A stretch of DNA of 64,000 nucleotides from Chaunax sp. Z400. Lineage: Eukaryota > Chordata > Actinopteri > Lophiiformes > Chaunacidae. Positions within the stretch are counted from its first letter, which is position 1; every line of letters begins with the position of its first letter. Location: NCBI GenBank assembly GCA_037577475.1, contig CM075184.1:31209094-31273093 (forward strand), written 5' to 3'. Of this stretch, positions 22,753 through 36,600 are shown piece after piece. The translations under genes were made by a program, and so were the position numbers. The notes under the pieces were generated by a model. The model did not search any database. It was not told the origin of the DNA and saw nothing but the letters and a program-made list of their open reading frames with translations.

Positions 22753-25700
22753 TCAGTAGCTGCGTCCAAACAGGGTGTAGTACTGGGCAGGCTCCTTGCC
22801 GCTGACACACATCTGACCAGGCTGAAGCGTCTTCAGGGGGGAGAAGGGGATACAGAGGCTCTTGGCTCCCATGGACGGAGCTCCAGGCTCCAGGTCCTGG
22901 TCCCTACAGGAGAACAAAGCACAAAATTATTATTAATTATTTTATCACTTCAATGACTCCATAATGTGATTGTCTATTTGATGGATACTCATGATGTGCA
23001 ACTGTCATGTCAGACAGTGACATGCCAGACGTACTTGGCAGTGGTTGTCTTGATCCAATCCTCACACTGAATTCCTCCACAGAACGGGATCTGGATGATC
23101 TATCAAGAGAGAAAGATGTCTTATTGATCGTTTACTCAGGTGAGGACAGACGATGAGTATGGGTTGTGTGACTCACTTTGCCCTGTTCCAACTCTTTCTG
23201 GAACTGCTCCATTGTGTCTGCAACCACCATGTTATTCCTCAGGTCATCTGAAGCTCTGAAAAGACAAACACATGAGACATTTCTTGTATGTTTATTGACA
23301 CCATGTTCATTTTTGCCATAATATTTGCATTCTAGTTTACAGCTGGATCCTTCATATAGTCTCTTCACATTATTTCTTGACAATGTTGCCCCCAGCTGGT
23401 TGGGAAATAGATTGATTTTTAACATGCAATAACTGCTTTTATAGGCCAACTGAGGGCAGCAGAAACATTTTGTAAATAAGTGACAAACCTGTAAGAAACA
23501 GCAAGCAGTCGATTCTAATATTGACTATTTTTAGCTCTGTTTCTGGTCTCTAATAGACTTTTTGAGGGGAAAAATGTGGCTCTTCAGCTGTTAAACATTC
23601 CACCATGTTCACCAACTGGTCTGTCTGCTGTTTTGTTGCTGAGTAGGTTGTGTACATTAGTTTTCCAGAGTTTTTTCTTAAAACACAGCTGCCTATTGCA
23701 ACAAAAATAACACTATAAGAGCTGTGAGAGTGAACCGATGCAGCTACGCTCGCTCCTCCTGGACCATATACGTTTAATACATTGATATCACATACATGAG
23801 AATTGTATTCAATTAAAAACTTCAAGCGGTCAGTTACTTGTGAGTTTATGTCATCTGTAAGAGCGAGTAAAGTCAAATTTTTTCAGTGAGATTTAGAGCC
23901 AGTGAGTTTTTGCTCATTTTTCCAGACTATAACCAAAAAAATATGCCTCTTCTCTGGTCAGTTGCATCATGCATAGGAACGGGTATTGATTTTCGAATAT
24001 TCAAATCGTCAAAAAATATATTAAATATTCAAAAAAATCTATTAGTATGCACAATTATGGATTTGTCATAAAAAATGTTTTTCCCTGCGTCTGGTGGTAA
24101 TGCAGTACTACCACCAGAGGATGGTGGTATTTCCCCTAACAGGCCGTTTGCAACAGCTATTAACAAAGAGAAGGGGGGGGCACTAAATGATAAGTAGTCA
24201 ATTAATGCCCAGCGATTTTCAATTAGTATTTTTGATTTATTCTTACTCATCCCTGATCAAGCACTGATGTGCAGTGCTGCATCTTACTTCTTATACAGAC
24301 AGCTCTGGATGTCCTCCAACATTACGGGCAGCTCCTTCTCCACCTCAGCTTCTGGAACTGTGATCTTTGCGCCCGAGTCTCTCCTCACTACGACACACTG
24401 ACGCTGCTGCATATCTTTAGGGCCCACTTCCAGACGGATAGGAACCCCCTGGACAAGAGACAAAGACATAAACAGAAAGAAACTAAACAGAGAGAAACCG
24501 CTACTGTAAATATGAATGAAGTCACAACAAGTCCAGGCTGTTGAGATTTATAGACTCTCATCGTTTCCTACTGTTGAATGCGTGTCATCAGGTATAGCGT
24601 TTAATTAACTACTACTATCGTGTCATTCTGACCTTGAGTTCCCAGTGGTTGAACTTCCACCCAGGGGAGTAGTTGTCTCTGACGTCAGTCTTTACCCTGA
24701 TGCCAGCATCCAGCAGCCTGCTCATGTATTTGGAGCACTGGGTCATCAATGCCTCCTTCTCCTGCTCTGGCAGGGAGGCAGTGATCCCACATGGAATGAT
24801 GACAACCTGGAAAAACACAGATACATTTGAGCTCTTTAGTCTGTGATTTTTATTCTAAATTATCTCTCAGTTAAACGTTTTTTAGTACATCTACTCTAAG
24901 TCTGTACCTGCAGACAGGCCACCCTGGGTGGAAGTACGAGTCCCATGTTGTCCCCGTGGACCATAGTGAGGACACCAATGGTCCTGGTTGTGATTCCCCA
25001 GGAGTTCTGGTAAGCCAGCTGTTTCTCGCCCGGCCTCTTTGGATCCTCAAACTCGATCCCAAACATCTTGGAGAAGTTCTGACCGAGATGGTGGGAGGTG
25101 GCGCCCTGAGGAAAGCACAAAGTAATGCCCAAGTGTTTTGTTGTTGCTGTAAAACATCAATTCCAATCATTCTGCCTGAGTGCAGGTGACAAAAAGAAGA
25201 GAATCATCTTGAATCTTTTTCGTTCTGTGTGTTGAGTTTTACAAATTAAATGTAATATTCTGCTGGCCTCTGTGTGAATGGATGACAGGGACCAAGTGAA
25301 GAACTCTACTTTACTGCAATACCTGAATAGCTCGGCCACTGGCAGAGATGAATCCCTCCACCGTGGTGGTGTAATCTCCTCCTGCAAACTTCTCCTTCTC
25401 GGTCTTCCTCCCCTTCACCACAGGGATTGCCAGCAGCTCCTCATATACTCTGGCGTACAGATCCAGGATCTGAAGCACCTACAAATATATAACGGACTTA
25501 ATGCTTTGTACAATAGAGCATAGTTAGACACATGGTACTAATTTTGGTACTTTGAATATACTGCACTATTCGGCATCTGTGGTACAGGTGAGGCAGGAAT
25601 GCCTCCTGCACTGTTACCTCCTCAGTTGCCTCCTCTTTGGTGGCAAAGGCTGTATGTCCCTCCTGCCACAGGAACTCTCTTGTCCTCAGGAAGGGCTGGG

Positions 25701-28700
25701 GATGTTTGAACTCCCATCTCTGGAGGGAAGAGTGACGAAACAAAGCGGTGAGAAGATGGGGAAATTTTTCAACAAGCGTGTCAGTCTGAAGATGCACAAT
25801 AGGAACTGTGAATGAAGATGGAGTAGATGAGATTGTAGGAGGATACTGACCACAACGTTACACCACTGATTGAGCTTTATTGGCAGGTCTCTGTGGGACT
25901 GGACCCATTTAGCGTAGGCAGGGTACATCACTGAGGCAAAAGAAAACAGGACCAAACATGACAAATCAATGTTTACCGCTCCATAAAAACATTGTTTAGA
26001 TGTTGTATAAGCTCAGTGTAGGGGTGTCTGCACTGATGTATGCAGGCTGGTCTGAAGCTAAAGAGCTGTGGGTCACACCTGTCTCACTGGTGGGTCTGAC
26101 AGCAATGGGCTCTGCCAGCTCAGTCTTTCCTGACCGCGTTACCCAGGCAACCTGTCAAAGATGTCAAAATCAAAATGAAACTATTATTAACAGCCTGCAG
26201 TCATATTATTATGATACATTCATTATCTTCTTGTTTTAGTAGAGTATGGTGGAATTTTTATTGTTTGTTTTTTATTGCCTTTAATAATGCAACACATGCT
26301 TTTTCTCTCCTATAGTGTTGATCCTCTTTTCTTTTTTTATACCTCTGGAGCAAAGTCTTCAATGTGGGACTTTTCCTTCTGTAGGGCGGCCTGAGAGACG
26401 AACATGGGGAAGTAGCAGTTCTCCACACCCATTTTCCTGATCTCTCGATCGAAGAACTCTTGGATGGCTTCCCAGATGGCGTAGGACCATGGCCGCAGCA
26501 CATAGCAGCCGCTGACATCATAGTACTCAATCATCTCTGCTTTAGTGATGACCTGGACGAGAGCAGGAAAATTACATTGAAAGGGGCATCTTCAAAAGAT
26601 AGATTCAGATTCAGATAGACTGGACTTTTTAAAATGGATTGTCTGGAGCTAAAAAAGAGGTTTAGTTGGAGTAAAGGAGACCCGTGTCGTTTTAAGTCAC
26701 CTGAGAGTACCAGTCAGCAAGGTTCTCCTCTTTCTTGGCCTCCAACCCCAACCTGTCAGGAAACAGACAACCAAGTTAGTCTGACGCAACCATTGAGATT
26801 CTGAACAATACAAAACATTTTCACTTTGTTAATCACAAATTTTGAAGTATTATTTTAAGAAGTGTAGACTTAAGTCTGTTTTCTGTCCCTCAAGTATTAT
26901 CACCTCAGATTGGTTTATTTTCTCACTAAAAGATTGTCAACTTGATGAACCACTGCCGAAACACAGTAGCAGAGCCTATTTGGAAATTGCTTCAGCACAA
27001 ACGCTGCTATGTCAGGTCATGCCTGATTAGCCATTTAAGATGCAGGTACAAGATTCCTCCTGAGTGCATTCAACCGGAACACACAGCCATTCCCAGTCCA
27101 GCCAGCCATGCAACTCAAAACTCACATCATCGACTGTGAAGCCAGCAAACCAGCTTTTTATTACAACACGACAACACAGAAAGCATATGTCCATTATTAG
27201 GATGACATGATCACGATTAATAGTCTTCATCTGAGGAACAGATTTTTGTTTTTTATTTTATTGTACTTTTTGCATCTAATATTAAAGCCTTCACAATAGA
27301 CTTAAGCAGGTCTTTAGAATGAGGGCTGCAGGGGTTTAAATGTGCTTTAGGAGCCAAATGAATTGAAATATATATAATCAAAATATTTATATATTAGTAG
27401 TGCAGCACTGTAATAAAGCAATCAGCAATCACAAATCAAGCAGATTGAAAAAAAACACACCAACCATTTAAACTCACCATATAGGAAATTTAAAAAAAAA
27501 TCTCTTCAGTTGTTTATCTACAGCAGCGGAAGGCTGTGCTTACAGATGTTCCATCTTCAGTGTCCAAAAAAACAAATCCAAGTCTGTGCCTCTGTCCTCA
27601 TAAAGCTGCTGCATTTGTTTAAAAGGCTAAAATATACAACTCATGGCAAGATTTGAATTAAACTATCCATCGACTGGCATTTATGGTATGTTATGTAACA
27701 ATGCAACAACTCCATACAAAACGGACTAGGATGGGATCAAGACAGAATTCTGAGAAGATAATTCAGTATGAAGATTTTTATTAGCTCAGACATTTTCACC
27801 CAGCTTCCAATCAATTTCAGTAAAGTAACCTTAAGTCCAACCAACTGTAACTGGTCTCATCATCGATCTGGATAAAACAGATCTGTGGCGATGGATCTAT
27901 CCTGATGATATCCATTTACCTTCTATTCACTTCAGTCTGCAGAGCCTTGCTGCACAGGAGGGGAGAATATTTCTACCTGTCACTATCGTTAGAAATACCA
28001 GAATAAACCTGAAAACAAGTCCATGTTTTGAAAATTATAATGAGAGTTTAAATTAATTTACAGTTGACGAGAGATCAGAAGAAAGATCTCAAAGTAGAAA
28101 TCTTGACTTCAGATGCAAAAAGTAAATAAAATTTAGTTCCTCAATATCACCTTTATTATAAGAATGATTTTCACAGTATTCATTATATTAAAGGTTATCG
28201 TTTTAACTGTTCAATTTTACTTGAGAAATGTGGATTCTCTTCTCCACCTCTCTAATTTCTTCTGTTCCCCGTCGCTCACCGTGTTTGTTTCTTAGGTCCT
28301 TGGCCCTCTCCGGAGCCTCCCGCTCCTCCCGAGGCCTCCTTGCCCTGGCTTGCTTTGTCTCCTTTACCCTTCTTCCCTCCTCCTGCTCCTCCTCCTCCTT
28401 GTTTCTCAGACTTGTTCTCCCTCTCCTTGCGGTTTTTGTCCTCTCCTCCGGTGGCTCCAGCAGCAGCGACAGGTTTGTATTCCTCTCCAGTAAGTGTCTT
28501 GTACTTGGCCTTCAGGTCCAGGAGAGTCTTGATGGCTTCATCCACCTGGTCCTGAAATGGAAGGACAGTCATCTTTTCGTCTCTCTCTTGTATTTAGATT
28601 TATTTCCACTCTGTGATTGGTTCCTTACCTTGGGGGCCTTTTCAGCCTTCAGTTTTCTGAGCACTTCTCCCTGCGCAGAAACCTTCTCAAAAAGGCCGCT

Positions 28701-31357
28701 GGCAGCAGGGGCGGGGTTGTTCTGTACTGGGGCAGGGGCTTTCTGAACCGGGGCCGCTCCAGGCTTGTACTCCTGGCCTGTGACCTGTTTGTACTCTGCT
28801 TTCAAGGCGAGTAGCTGTTTCAATGCTGCGTCAATCTGGTCCTGTGGACACAAGGATTCAGTTCATGCAGTATTTATAATCAGGTAACAAGTAAACACAG
28901 TTCTACTGAACACGTGCATAATTAATGTTAAATTATATGAATAATCCAATTGATTCCTTTTCTCATATATTCTACTATAAGATGTCTTTTGCATTTTCAT
29001 ATAACACTATCATTAAAATCATGATATGAAGTTAGCATCTGAAGCAACACCTGCTCTAGTTTTGCCATGTTACTTGGAAGTAGTTTGGATTGAAACTGAC
29101 TACAGAGGCTCCCTTAGATTAGACACTAATAGGCGAAAGAGAAATTATTGCTACTGCTGACAAATATTTTCCCGACGCATCAGAGGCTGGTGGAATTCAG
29201 AAAGTTTGAAGTTATTTTTCCATAATTAACACAGACATTGGGTTTTGGCACAAAGGAGTCGAGCAGCTTACTGTAGGTAGAGTAGAGTAGAGTAGACCAG
29301 TGACTTTGATTCTGCAGTCCAGTGGTCTGAAAACCTGGATTAATATCTTATATAATGCTATGTAACATTACAGATGCATAACTAATGACGAAACAATTAT
29401 TGTAAGCATTTAACTCAAGACTTTAAGGCTAATTTGCGTCATGTTTGTGTTGGCAGGACTTTATCAGTGACCAACTCTTTAGATTCTGATTCAAATATTG
29501 CTCCAACTGAGCTAAATTCACTTCAAACCAGGGAGAATAGCACTGAGAAAAAATTTAAATGCTGTAATCTCTAATGTGAAGTAAACAAAAATGTTCCAAC
29601 TATGGCAGAAAACAGCATGTCAATCACTCCTGGTAAGATACAGTTTGAGAAAATAACTAATGGGCCTGTAACACTCATTATTCTTCACGTATAGCCAGGA
29701 ATATGGCAAATATTTAAAATTAGAAAAACAAATGTTTGATTATCTCAGACAAAATAAGTGAAAATGAACCCATAGCACTGATATACTAAAATCTGTCTGT
29801 CACTGACATTCATCCATAAACTCATGAGGTACATTCAACAGCTGTTACCAACATTTGGCCATATTTGTCTGCAGACTGGTGGTCACCACTCTGCTCTCAA
29901 TCGAGTACTAGCATCTTGGTCATCAAAGAAATGTGTGGTAAATTTGTGATTTTAAATGGTTTGTGTGACAAAGGTATTACTCAAATTAAAAATTAAGAAT
30001 TAATTAATAAATGACAGCCACTTGCAGAATTAAACTGATATTCACAATTATATATGGGAGTTTTATTTGATTTTCTTCTCTATCACTACATCTCTACCGT
30101 CTGTGATGTTGCATCAGAATACCTTGGGGGCTTTGTCAGACTTCAGTTTCCTCACAACCTCCCCCTGTTGTGCAACACGGTCATACAGGCCAGAAGGAGA
30201 AGAGGAGGAAGAGGAGGAGAGGGAGGTCACAGGAGAAGGAGCAGAGGAAGGAGGAGTGGAGGGGACCATCCCTGGTTTGTAATCCTGACCGGTCAGCTTT
30301 TTAAACTCCGCCTTGAGAGCGAGGAGCTGCTTCACTGCTACATCGATCTGGTCCTGGTACCATCAACAAACCAGCTTATTTATAGTTGTAGGTAATTAGG
30401 GATATACATGACTGGCATGCAAATGACGTGGAGACATGAGCAATGATGGGAGAAATCGTTTGGGGTCACTAGCAGAGAGCGTCTACACAAATAACTACAG
30501 ATGCCAGAATTCAGTAGACAAAGAATGAGGACACGAAAATGACTGGACAAATCGCCCAATAAGCAGAAAGGGTGAGTTGGGATGTGAGAGCTGAATGGAC
30601 ACACAGATGTGGACATGAATAGTAATTGGACAAACATCCAGGTACCTTAGGTGCCTGCTCCGCCTTCAGTTTCCTGACCAGCTCGCCCTGTTGGGCAACA
30701 CGGCCATACAAGCCAGAAGGAGAAGAGGAAAAGGAGGAAGAGGAGGAAGTCACAGGAGAAGGAGCAGAGGAAGCAGGAGTGGAGGGGGTCATCCCTGGTT
30801 TGTAATCCTGACCGGTCAGCTTTTTGAACTCCGCCTTGAGAGCGAGGAGCTGCTTCACTGCTACATCGATCTGGTCCTGGTACCATCAACAAACCAGCTT
30901 ATTTATAGTTGTAGGTAATTAAGGATAAACTTGACTGGCATGCAAATGACATGGAGACATGAGCACTGATGGGAGAAATCGTTTGGGATCACTAGCCGAG
31001 AGCGTCCACACAAATAAACTTTGAACCGAGAGAATTCACTGCTGCAACACATGCTGTCTCTCTCCAGAGGAGATGAAAATGACCCGACAAATCGCTCAAT
31101 CAGCAGAAAGGGTGAGTTGGGATGTGAGAGCTGAACGGACACACAGATGTGGACATGAATAGTAATTGGACAAACGTCCAGGTACCTTAGGTGCCTTATC
31201 CGCCTTCAGTTTCCTGACCAGCTCGCCCTGCTGGGTAACACGAGCATGCGGACAGGAGGCGGAGTCTGTTGGTTCAGCGGGTGGCGCTGAATCAGAAGTG
31301 GGAGGAGCCATGCCTGGCTTGTAGTCCATACCGGTCAGCTTCTTAAAATGTGCCTGC

Positions 31358-31441
<84 letters not shown>

Positions 31442-33588
31442 AATGGGACTGTGAGTCATTCAGATAATTTGTGGTTATATATCTGGTTTGGACCACTTTC
31501 AATTGCAGCTGGTGTACCTTTAGAGAAAGCAGCTGCTGAACTGCCTTGTCCACCTGGTCCTTAGGAGCCTTGTCGGTCTTTAGCTGACGGACAGTTTCAC
31601 CTTGTGCTACAATGCTTGAGAGCACGTCACCAGCCGAGGTTGAGGAAGGCGCCGGGGCAGAGGTTGAGGCGGCCTTGGACAGGGCAGCAGGCTAAGACGA
31701 GTGGATTTATAGATAAAATTCATTGGTATGTAAATTAAAAAACATTTGAATGAGGGTTTTCTTCAAAAACACTCACTGCACTGCTGGAGGCCTGGTTCTT
31801 GCTCTTGTCCTTGGATCCAGCGGTCGGCATCTCCTTGACGTGTCCATCAGGAATGTAGAGCAGGACACAGGGACTGTCCTTACAGCTGTGAGGACTGTGG
31901 ATGTTTGACACGTTAGACACGGACAGTCGGACTATTGCCATGGCTACACAGCATAAACTCGTTTCCTTGTGTGTCTTCTCCCCTCACCTGACTGGTTCAT
32001 AGGGTTGGTCACAGATGTAGAAGCCCCGTCTCTGGAGCTGAATGACGTCTCCTTTCTTCAGGTCCTTCAGACATGGATCTCCAAGCATCTTCTCCTCCAA
32101 CTGAGAGAGTGAGAATGAGACAAAGTCAACTAAAAAGGTATTTAAAAAAATAAATAACCAGGGCAACACTACGAGGTTAAGAACCCAGATCGCAGAGCAA
32201 ACCTTGCTGTTTTTGTTGATGAAGTCTTTGAAGTTGTCGTCTTTGGTGATGACCGCTTTGGTGATGAGAGGCTGGTAGTTGATGCAGATGGTGGGCAGCA
32301 GGGGGGCCCTGTGTGTGTCAGCCAGCCATGTGATCTTTGTCGTCTTTTTGTAGTCCCTGTTCTCAAGGTTCAGGCGAGCCTCCATGGACACGATCTTACC
32401 ATCAGCCCCTCTGAGTTAGCGGCAGAAGAGTTTCGGCACGTACAGGTTGGAAAAGCACATCGTTACTTTAATGTGACACCACGTGATTCTCAATGACAGT
32501 ATGGATTGGCTGAGCGATTAATCCTGCATACTTGTTGATCTTGGTGATGATGAGGTTGCCCCAGTTGATGAAGGTGACCATCTCTCCCTCTGAGAATGTC
32601 TCAGCGTCGGCTCCTTCAACAAAAACTCTGGGTCCGTACCAAACCTCCTTCATGCCCACCTCTGCATTCTGGATGGACACAGAGTTTGAGCGTTTGAAGA
32701 TTTTAAATAAAATATCTGATTCACTTCCAAAGTACCCATTTATATTTGAGTTGGACTTTCTTTTATTTCTGAATAATAGGAATTTATTACAATACATAAA
32801 CACAAGTTTAATGTGTGGCCTCAATCCTCCATCTGTTTAATTAAGAGGTACAGTATTACAGTGTAAGACCAAGGGGGACATTGCCTGCTGATGCATATTA
32901 AATTGAACGATTGTATCAACAATTGCAAATAAAATGCAGCTAATTAGATCATCTAAAGCAGAAATATGAGAGTACATTTTCATTGCTAATGACCTCCAAT
33001 GAGGTTTGTTTGTCTGTTTGAATTACTCAAGAAGCTTTGAACAGATTTTGGTGTCGTTTTTGTAGAGGTAGTGTACGGCCAAAGGAACACAATCCATTAC
33101 ATTGCTGGTGGTGATCGGGATCATTACAGGCACCACTATGCACTGTTCATGTTTCAACGTCTGCTCGAGGTGTTCCTCAGGGTGACGAGCAGCTTCACCT
33201 GCAGTTCTCCCACCAGGAGAGTGCATAAGGCTCCTGTCGCGGTGAGCTCCATTACAGATTTGTTTAGAAAAAGGAAGATGTGCAACAGGGAGATAGACGT
33301 GTGGCACCAAATTGCATGCGAAGCGAGCTTCACAGGGGACACCAGGCTGCCTTGGTTGAGGTCTGCACTCAGTGAGTGCTGTCTAGTTAATAATACAATC
33401 TAAATTCAAGGTTATCTATTTACAGAGTGTAGGGGTGAAGCAAAGATTGGAAGGGTCAAAAGGACAGAGCTCTCACCTTTGGATGTTTGGCCACTTCCTT
33501 CATCTCCTCTGTAGCCTCTGGGACGGAAACAGGAACCACGTAGGAGCTGGAGAGAGCCGTGAACCTAGGAGCTACTGGATCAATAACC

Positions 33589-33623
<35 letters not shown>

Positions 33624-36600
33624 AAAACACACACACATATACACATAGGTCAGTCAATGGAATGACAGATTAATTCTTTATAACAAATAAAATGCTAAAC
33701 AATGAAAGGACGAAGCAGATAATGATGCAACTTTATCCAGAACTGTTTTAATTAAAAACGAACCCCCAACAGAAATTGATCAAATCCTCCCCAGCTGAGT
33801 AACTAAATAAACAAAGTAAGATACACAAGCAGAAAGACGAGCTGGGAAAGAAAAGCTGACTTCATGAGTGTATGGAGGTGATGGGGAATAAAGCCTTTCT
33901 TCAGCTGCTGTTTACAGCCACCATTAACATTCACTATTTTACCAGCCAGCTCGACAGTTTAGGAGCCCAAATGATATCTGCATGATTAGCAGCAGAATAA
34001 TCTGTCCAAGAAGAGACACAGAAAACAAAACGTTTGGAGGATGGATAGATACACAAACTTAATTACTATATACCAGAAGTAGACATTTTCAGTAAGCAGG
34101 CTTTAAGTGGGAACAACAACAACAAACATAATGATGGAATGAAAAGTCCTCTGACTCACTACAAAACTGTTCCACTGACTCGCGTCAAACTTGAATATCC
34201 GTGTCTGATTGTGATATCACATGTTACTGACTTTTCTCTTGTGGTCTGTTTACAGTGAGGTAAAAAGCTGCACAAGCAAAACAGCTGTTAGCTCTCATCA
34301 TTAACCAGAAAAGGCTGACAATATGATGATTATCTGTGAGCAACTGCTTTAACAATGACCTTCGACTGATGGGTGCCTGTGATGATGATGATTTATCAAG
34401 TGAAAGAGCACCTTTAATATCACATATGAGTCAAATGGATATAGTGGATATAGCCTTTAAATGAAGAAGGCTGAAAAATGGACTAATAGACGGAGGAGAC
34501 AGACAGGGAGGAAGACGAGGAGGATGATTTAAAGCTGGTGAAGAACATGGATATTTTACATATGTTTTGCCGTTTATTTAAACCGTTTTGTAGAGATTCA
34601 AAGTTGAATTCAGAAAATCCTAAAAATTCTGTCAATCTAACCTCTTGATTTTAAGTAAATCACAGAGGCCAATGCAGTTTGACTGTAGTAGCCTAAATTA
34701 TTCCTAAACCTGGTCTGGTATTCTGTGTCGTCAAGCTATTCTGACATCCTGGTGTTCTTCTTCTTCTTCTTCTCCTCTCTACAGGCGTCATTTTAGACAA
34801 CAAAAAAATCAGGTCCCATGTAAACAGGGTAGAAAACTGAACTCACAAGCAACCGTCTCTTCCAACACCTCCACTCCAATCCCCTTAAAAGCAGCATTAA
34901 CATAAAGGCCAAAAGATACGTGGCGACATCACTAAAGTTAGAACAGGGCAAACCAATCAAATCACTGAGGATGGAGAATGGTAGGCGATGAAAGCAAACA
35001 GACAGGAAAATGAAGACACGTGGAGTGAAAGCGAGAAACATTGATTATTTCACCATATTACAAATATTTGTGCCATGATATAAGATGAGCTAAAAATGAT
35101 GAGGCAATCCAATTATTGTATGCACACTTCATTAAACTGTAGATTTCCTCCACAGGTCAGGGGTCAGATTAAAAAAACCAGCACTGCCTCATAACGGCTT
35201 GCTTTTTAATGCTTTTTCTTCTTTGACACGTACCCAAACATTATAAGGGTGCAATTTATTCAATCTGAAAATCTGCCTGGCTTGGAGAAATAGTGAATGG
35301 TTCTCGGTGGATTGTCGGACACAAACCGGGTCGTAATGACAGCAGGGAGAGAGAGAGAGGGTGGGTGAAAATGACCAACAGGAGGAGGAGGTGGAGGAGG
35401 AGTACCTTCAGACAGCTAACTGGCAGCTTGGAAACAGAAGAGTGAGATGCTGTTTAATGTCAGATACAGGGAGGGAGGGAGAAGAGAGGAAAGAGGGAGA
35501 CAAACATTTAAATAGAATGGACCGTTTACAGAATTATCCGCTGACCTCTTTGACCTCGATACGGTTAAACCCTCCTGTTTCTACCTCTACTAGCTTCAAC
35601 ATGTGCTGAGAGAACTTCCTCCTAAACTCCGACTATGATGCTTGTCAGTTATGCTGCTTCTTTTCTCATCACTGACATTAACCACCAGGCTAAAGAATCC
35701 TAAGCACAAAATCCATAAACTGGGACAGATCAAATAGAAATTATTTGGATTCATAAATTACAAAATGTAACTAACCCTAACTCTACTATAAGGATGGATC
35801 CAATGATCACTTATAATCTGTACTTTCTCCGTTGCCCAACAAAACAAAATGGAACCAAAACATGGGATCATAGAGAAGTCCAACTTAAGATGAGAAATCT
35901 AACATAAGATGAGGAGCACAGAGGTGTCAGCAGTAGACGTTTAAAGTCTTGATATGTTAGTTACACTGCAATGTCTACAACTTCCACTAGTGCAAGTAGC
36001 AGGACCTGAAGACGCACCAGATCAAATCTGAATTCATATTTTTTTAGTGACTCGTGGGCAAAAATCTGTTGCACTGTGACAAGATTCAAACCCCTTCAAG
36101 GCTGAATCTGAAGCAACTGGACTTCTATTTTAGGGTTTGAAGACGTTGCACCTCTCATCCAAGAGGCTTCTTCAGTTCTACCCGACTGGTGGGGAGCGAA
36201 AAGTTGTTCTCTGCATTTGACTCATGAGGGAGCAAACTGGGGTTCAGCATCTTGCTCAAGGAAACTTCGACAGACAAACTTCGACAGCATCGATAACTTG
36301 AGTTCTCTTTGTTTTGTTTACGTATTTAGTGCTTTGACGGATCGAACCACCGATCTTCCGATTAAGTGGACGACCGCTCTTACCTGTGTAACGGACACGA
36401 CAAAGAAAAAAAAGCGATGTGAAAAAAAGGAAGAAAAAACAAAACAACTCTCCATCCTCAAGTCTCATGCATACAAAGCCCTTTACAAAAACAGAAGCAG
36501 CTGTTCCTAAATCTGGCAGCAGAGTGTCGTCCCTACATGTAGCTGTCCAAATGCACTTTGTCCATGATGCCTCCTTAGAGCCTGTATTCAACTCCACCAC

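Larger units (their letters stand above)
14282..23270 (+). repeat. Segmental tandem duplication, unit B
   Basis: Second unit, directly abutting unit A. The novel junction at 14281/14282 joins an eprs1 intron (AAAGACAAACA) to a cox5a intron (CTTCCCTGATTTCAG), sharing about one base. The unit ends near 23270, where the eprs1 intron continues with sequence absent from unit A. Compared with A it lacks 223 bp of cox5a (intron 2 and exon 3 start), lacks about 63 bp in the hAT remnant and has a shorter GT array. It has extra blocks at 15161-16295 and 20171-21023. Confidence 0.95.
28280..31691 (-). other. eprs1: eprs1 linker: five WHEP repeats in six exons
   Basis: WHEP domains are helix-turn-helix RNA/protein-binding modules of eukaryotic synthetases. 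Here each repeat is split across two exons at the APK|DQ position. The N-terminal halves (VAQQGEVVRKLK type) are at the 3' ends of exons 18-22. The C-terminal halves (LLALKAEFKKLTGQDYKPG type) follow at the start of the next exon. Exception: in exon 18 the split falls after LLSLK. Counting halves gives five repeats, against three in human EPRS1. The linkers between them are Ser/Pro/Ala-rich. The last WHEP is followed by a Lys/Glu/Gly-rich tail (28280-28450) leading into the ProRS domain at QGPKKQTR. Confidence 0.9.

Noticed and set aside
14282..23270. Possibility that the second unit is an assembly duplicate of one haplotype
   Set aside because: It cannot be fully excluded without reads, but it is disfavoured. 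A false duplicate would not normally have breakpoints inside two introns that leave both edge genes exactly complete, nor private indels polarised in both directions.
28228..28746. 172-codon plus-strand open frame
   Set aside because: It is the antisense of the eprs1 WHEP-linker exons, whose minus-strand frame, phases and splice sites are clear.
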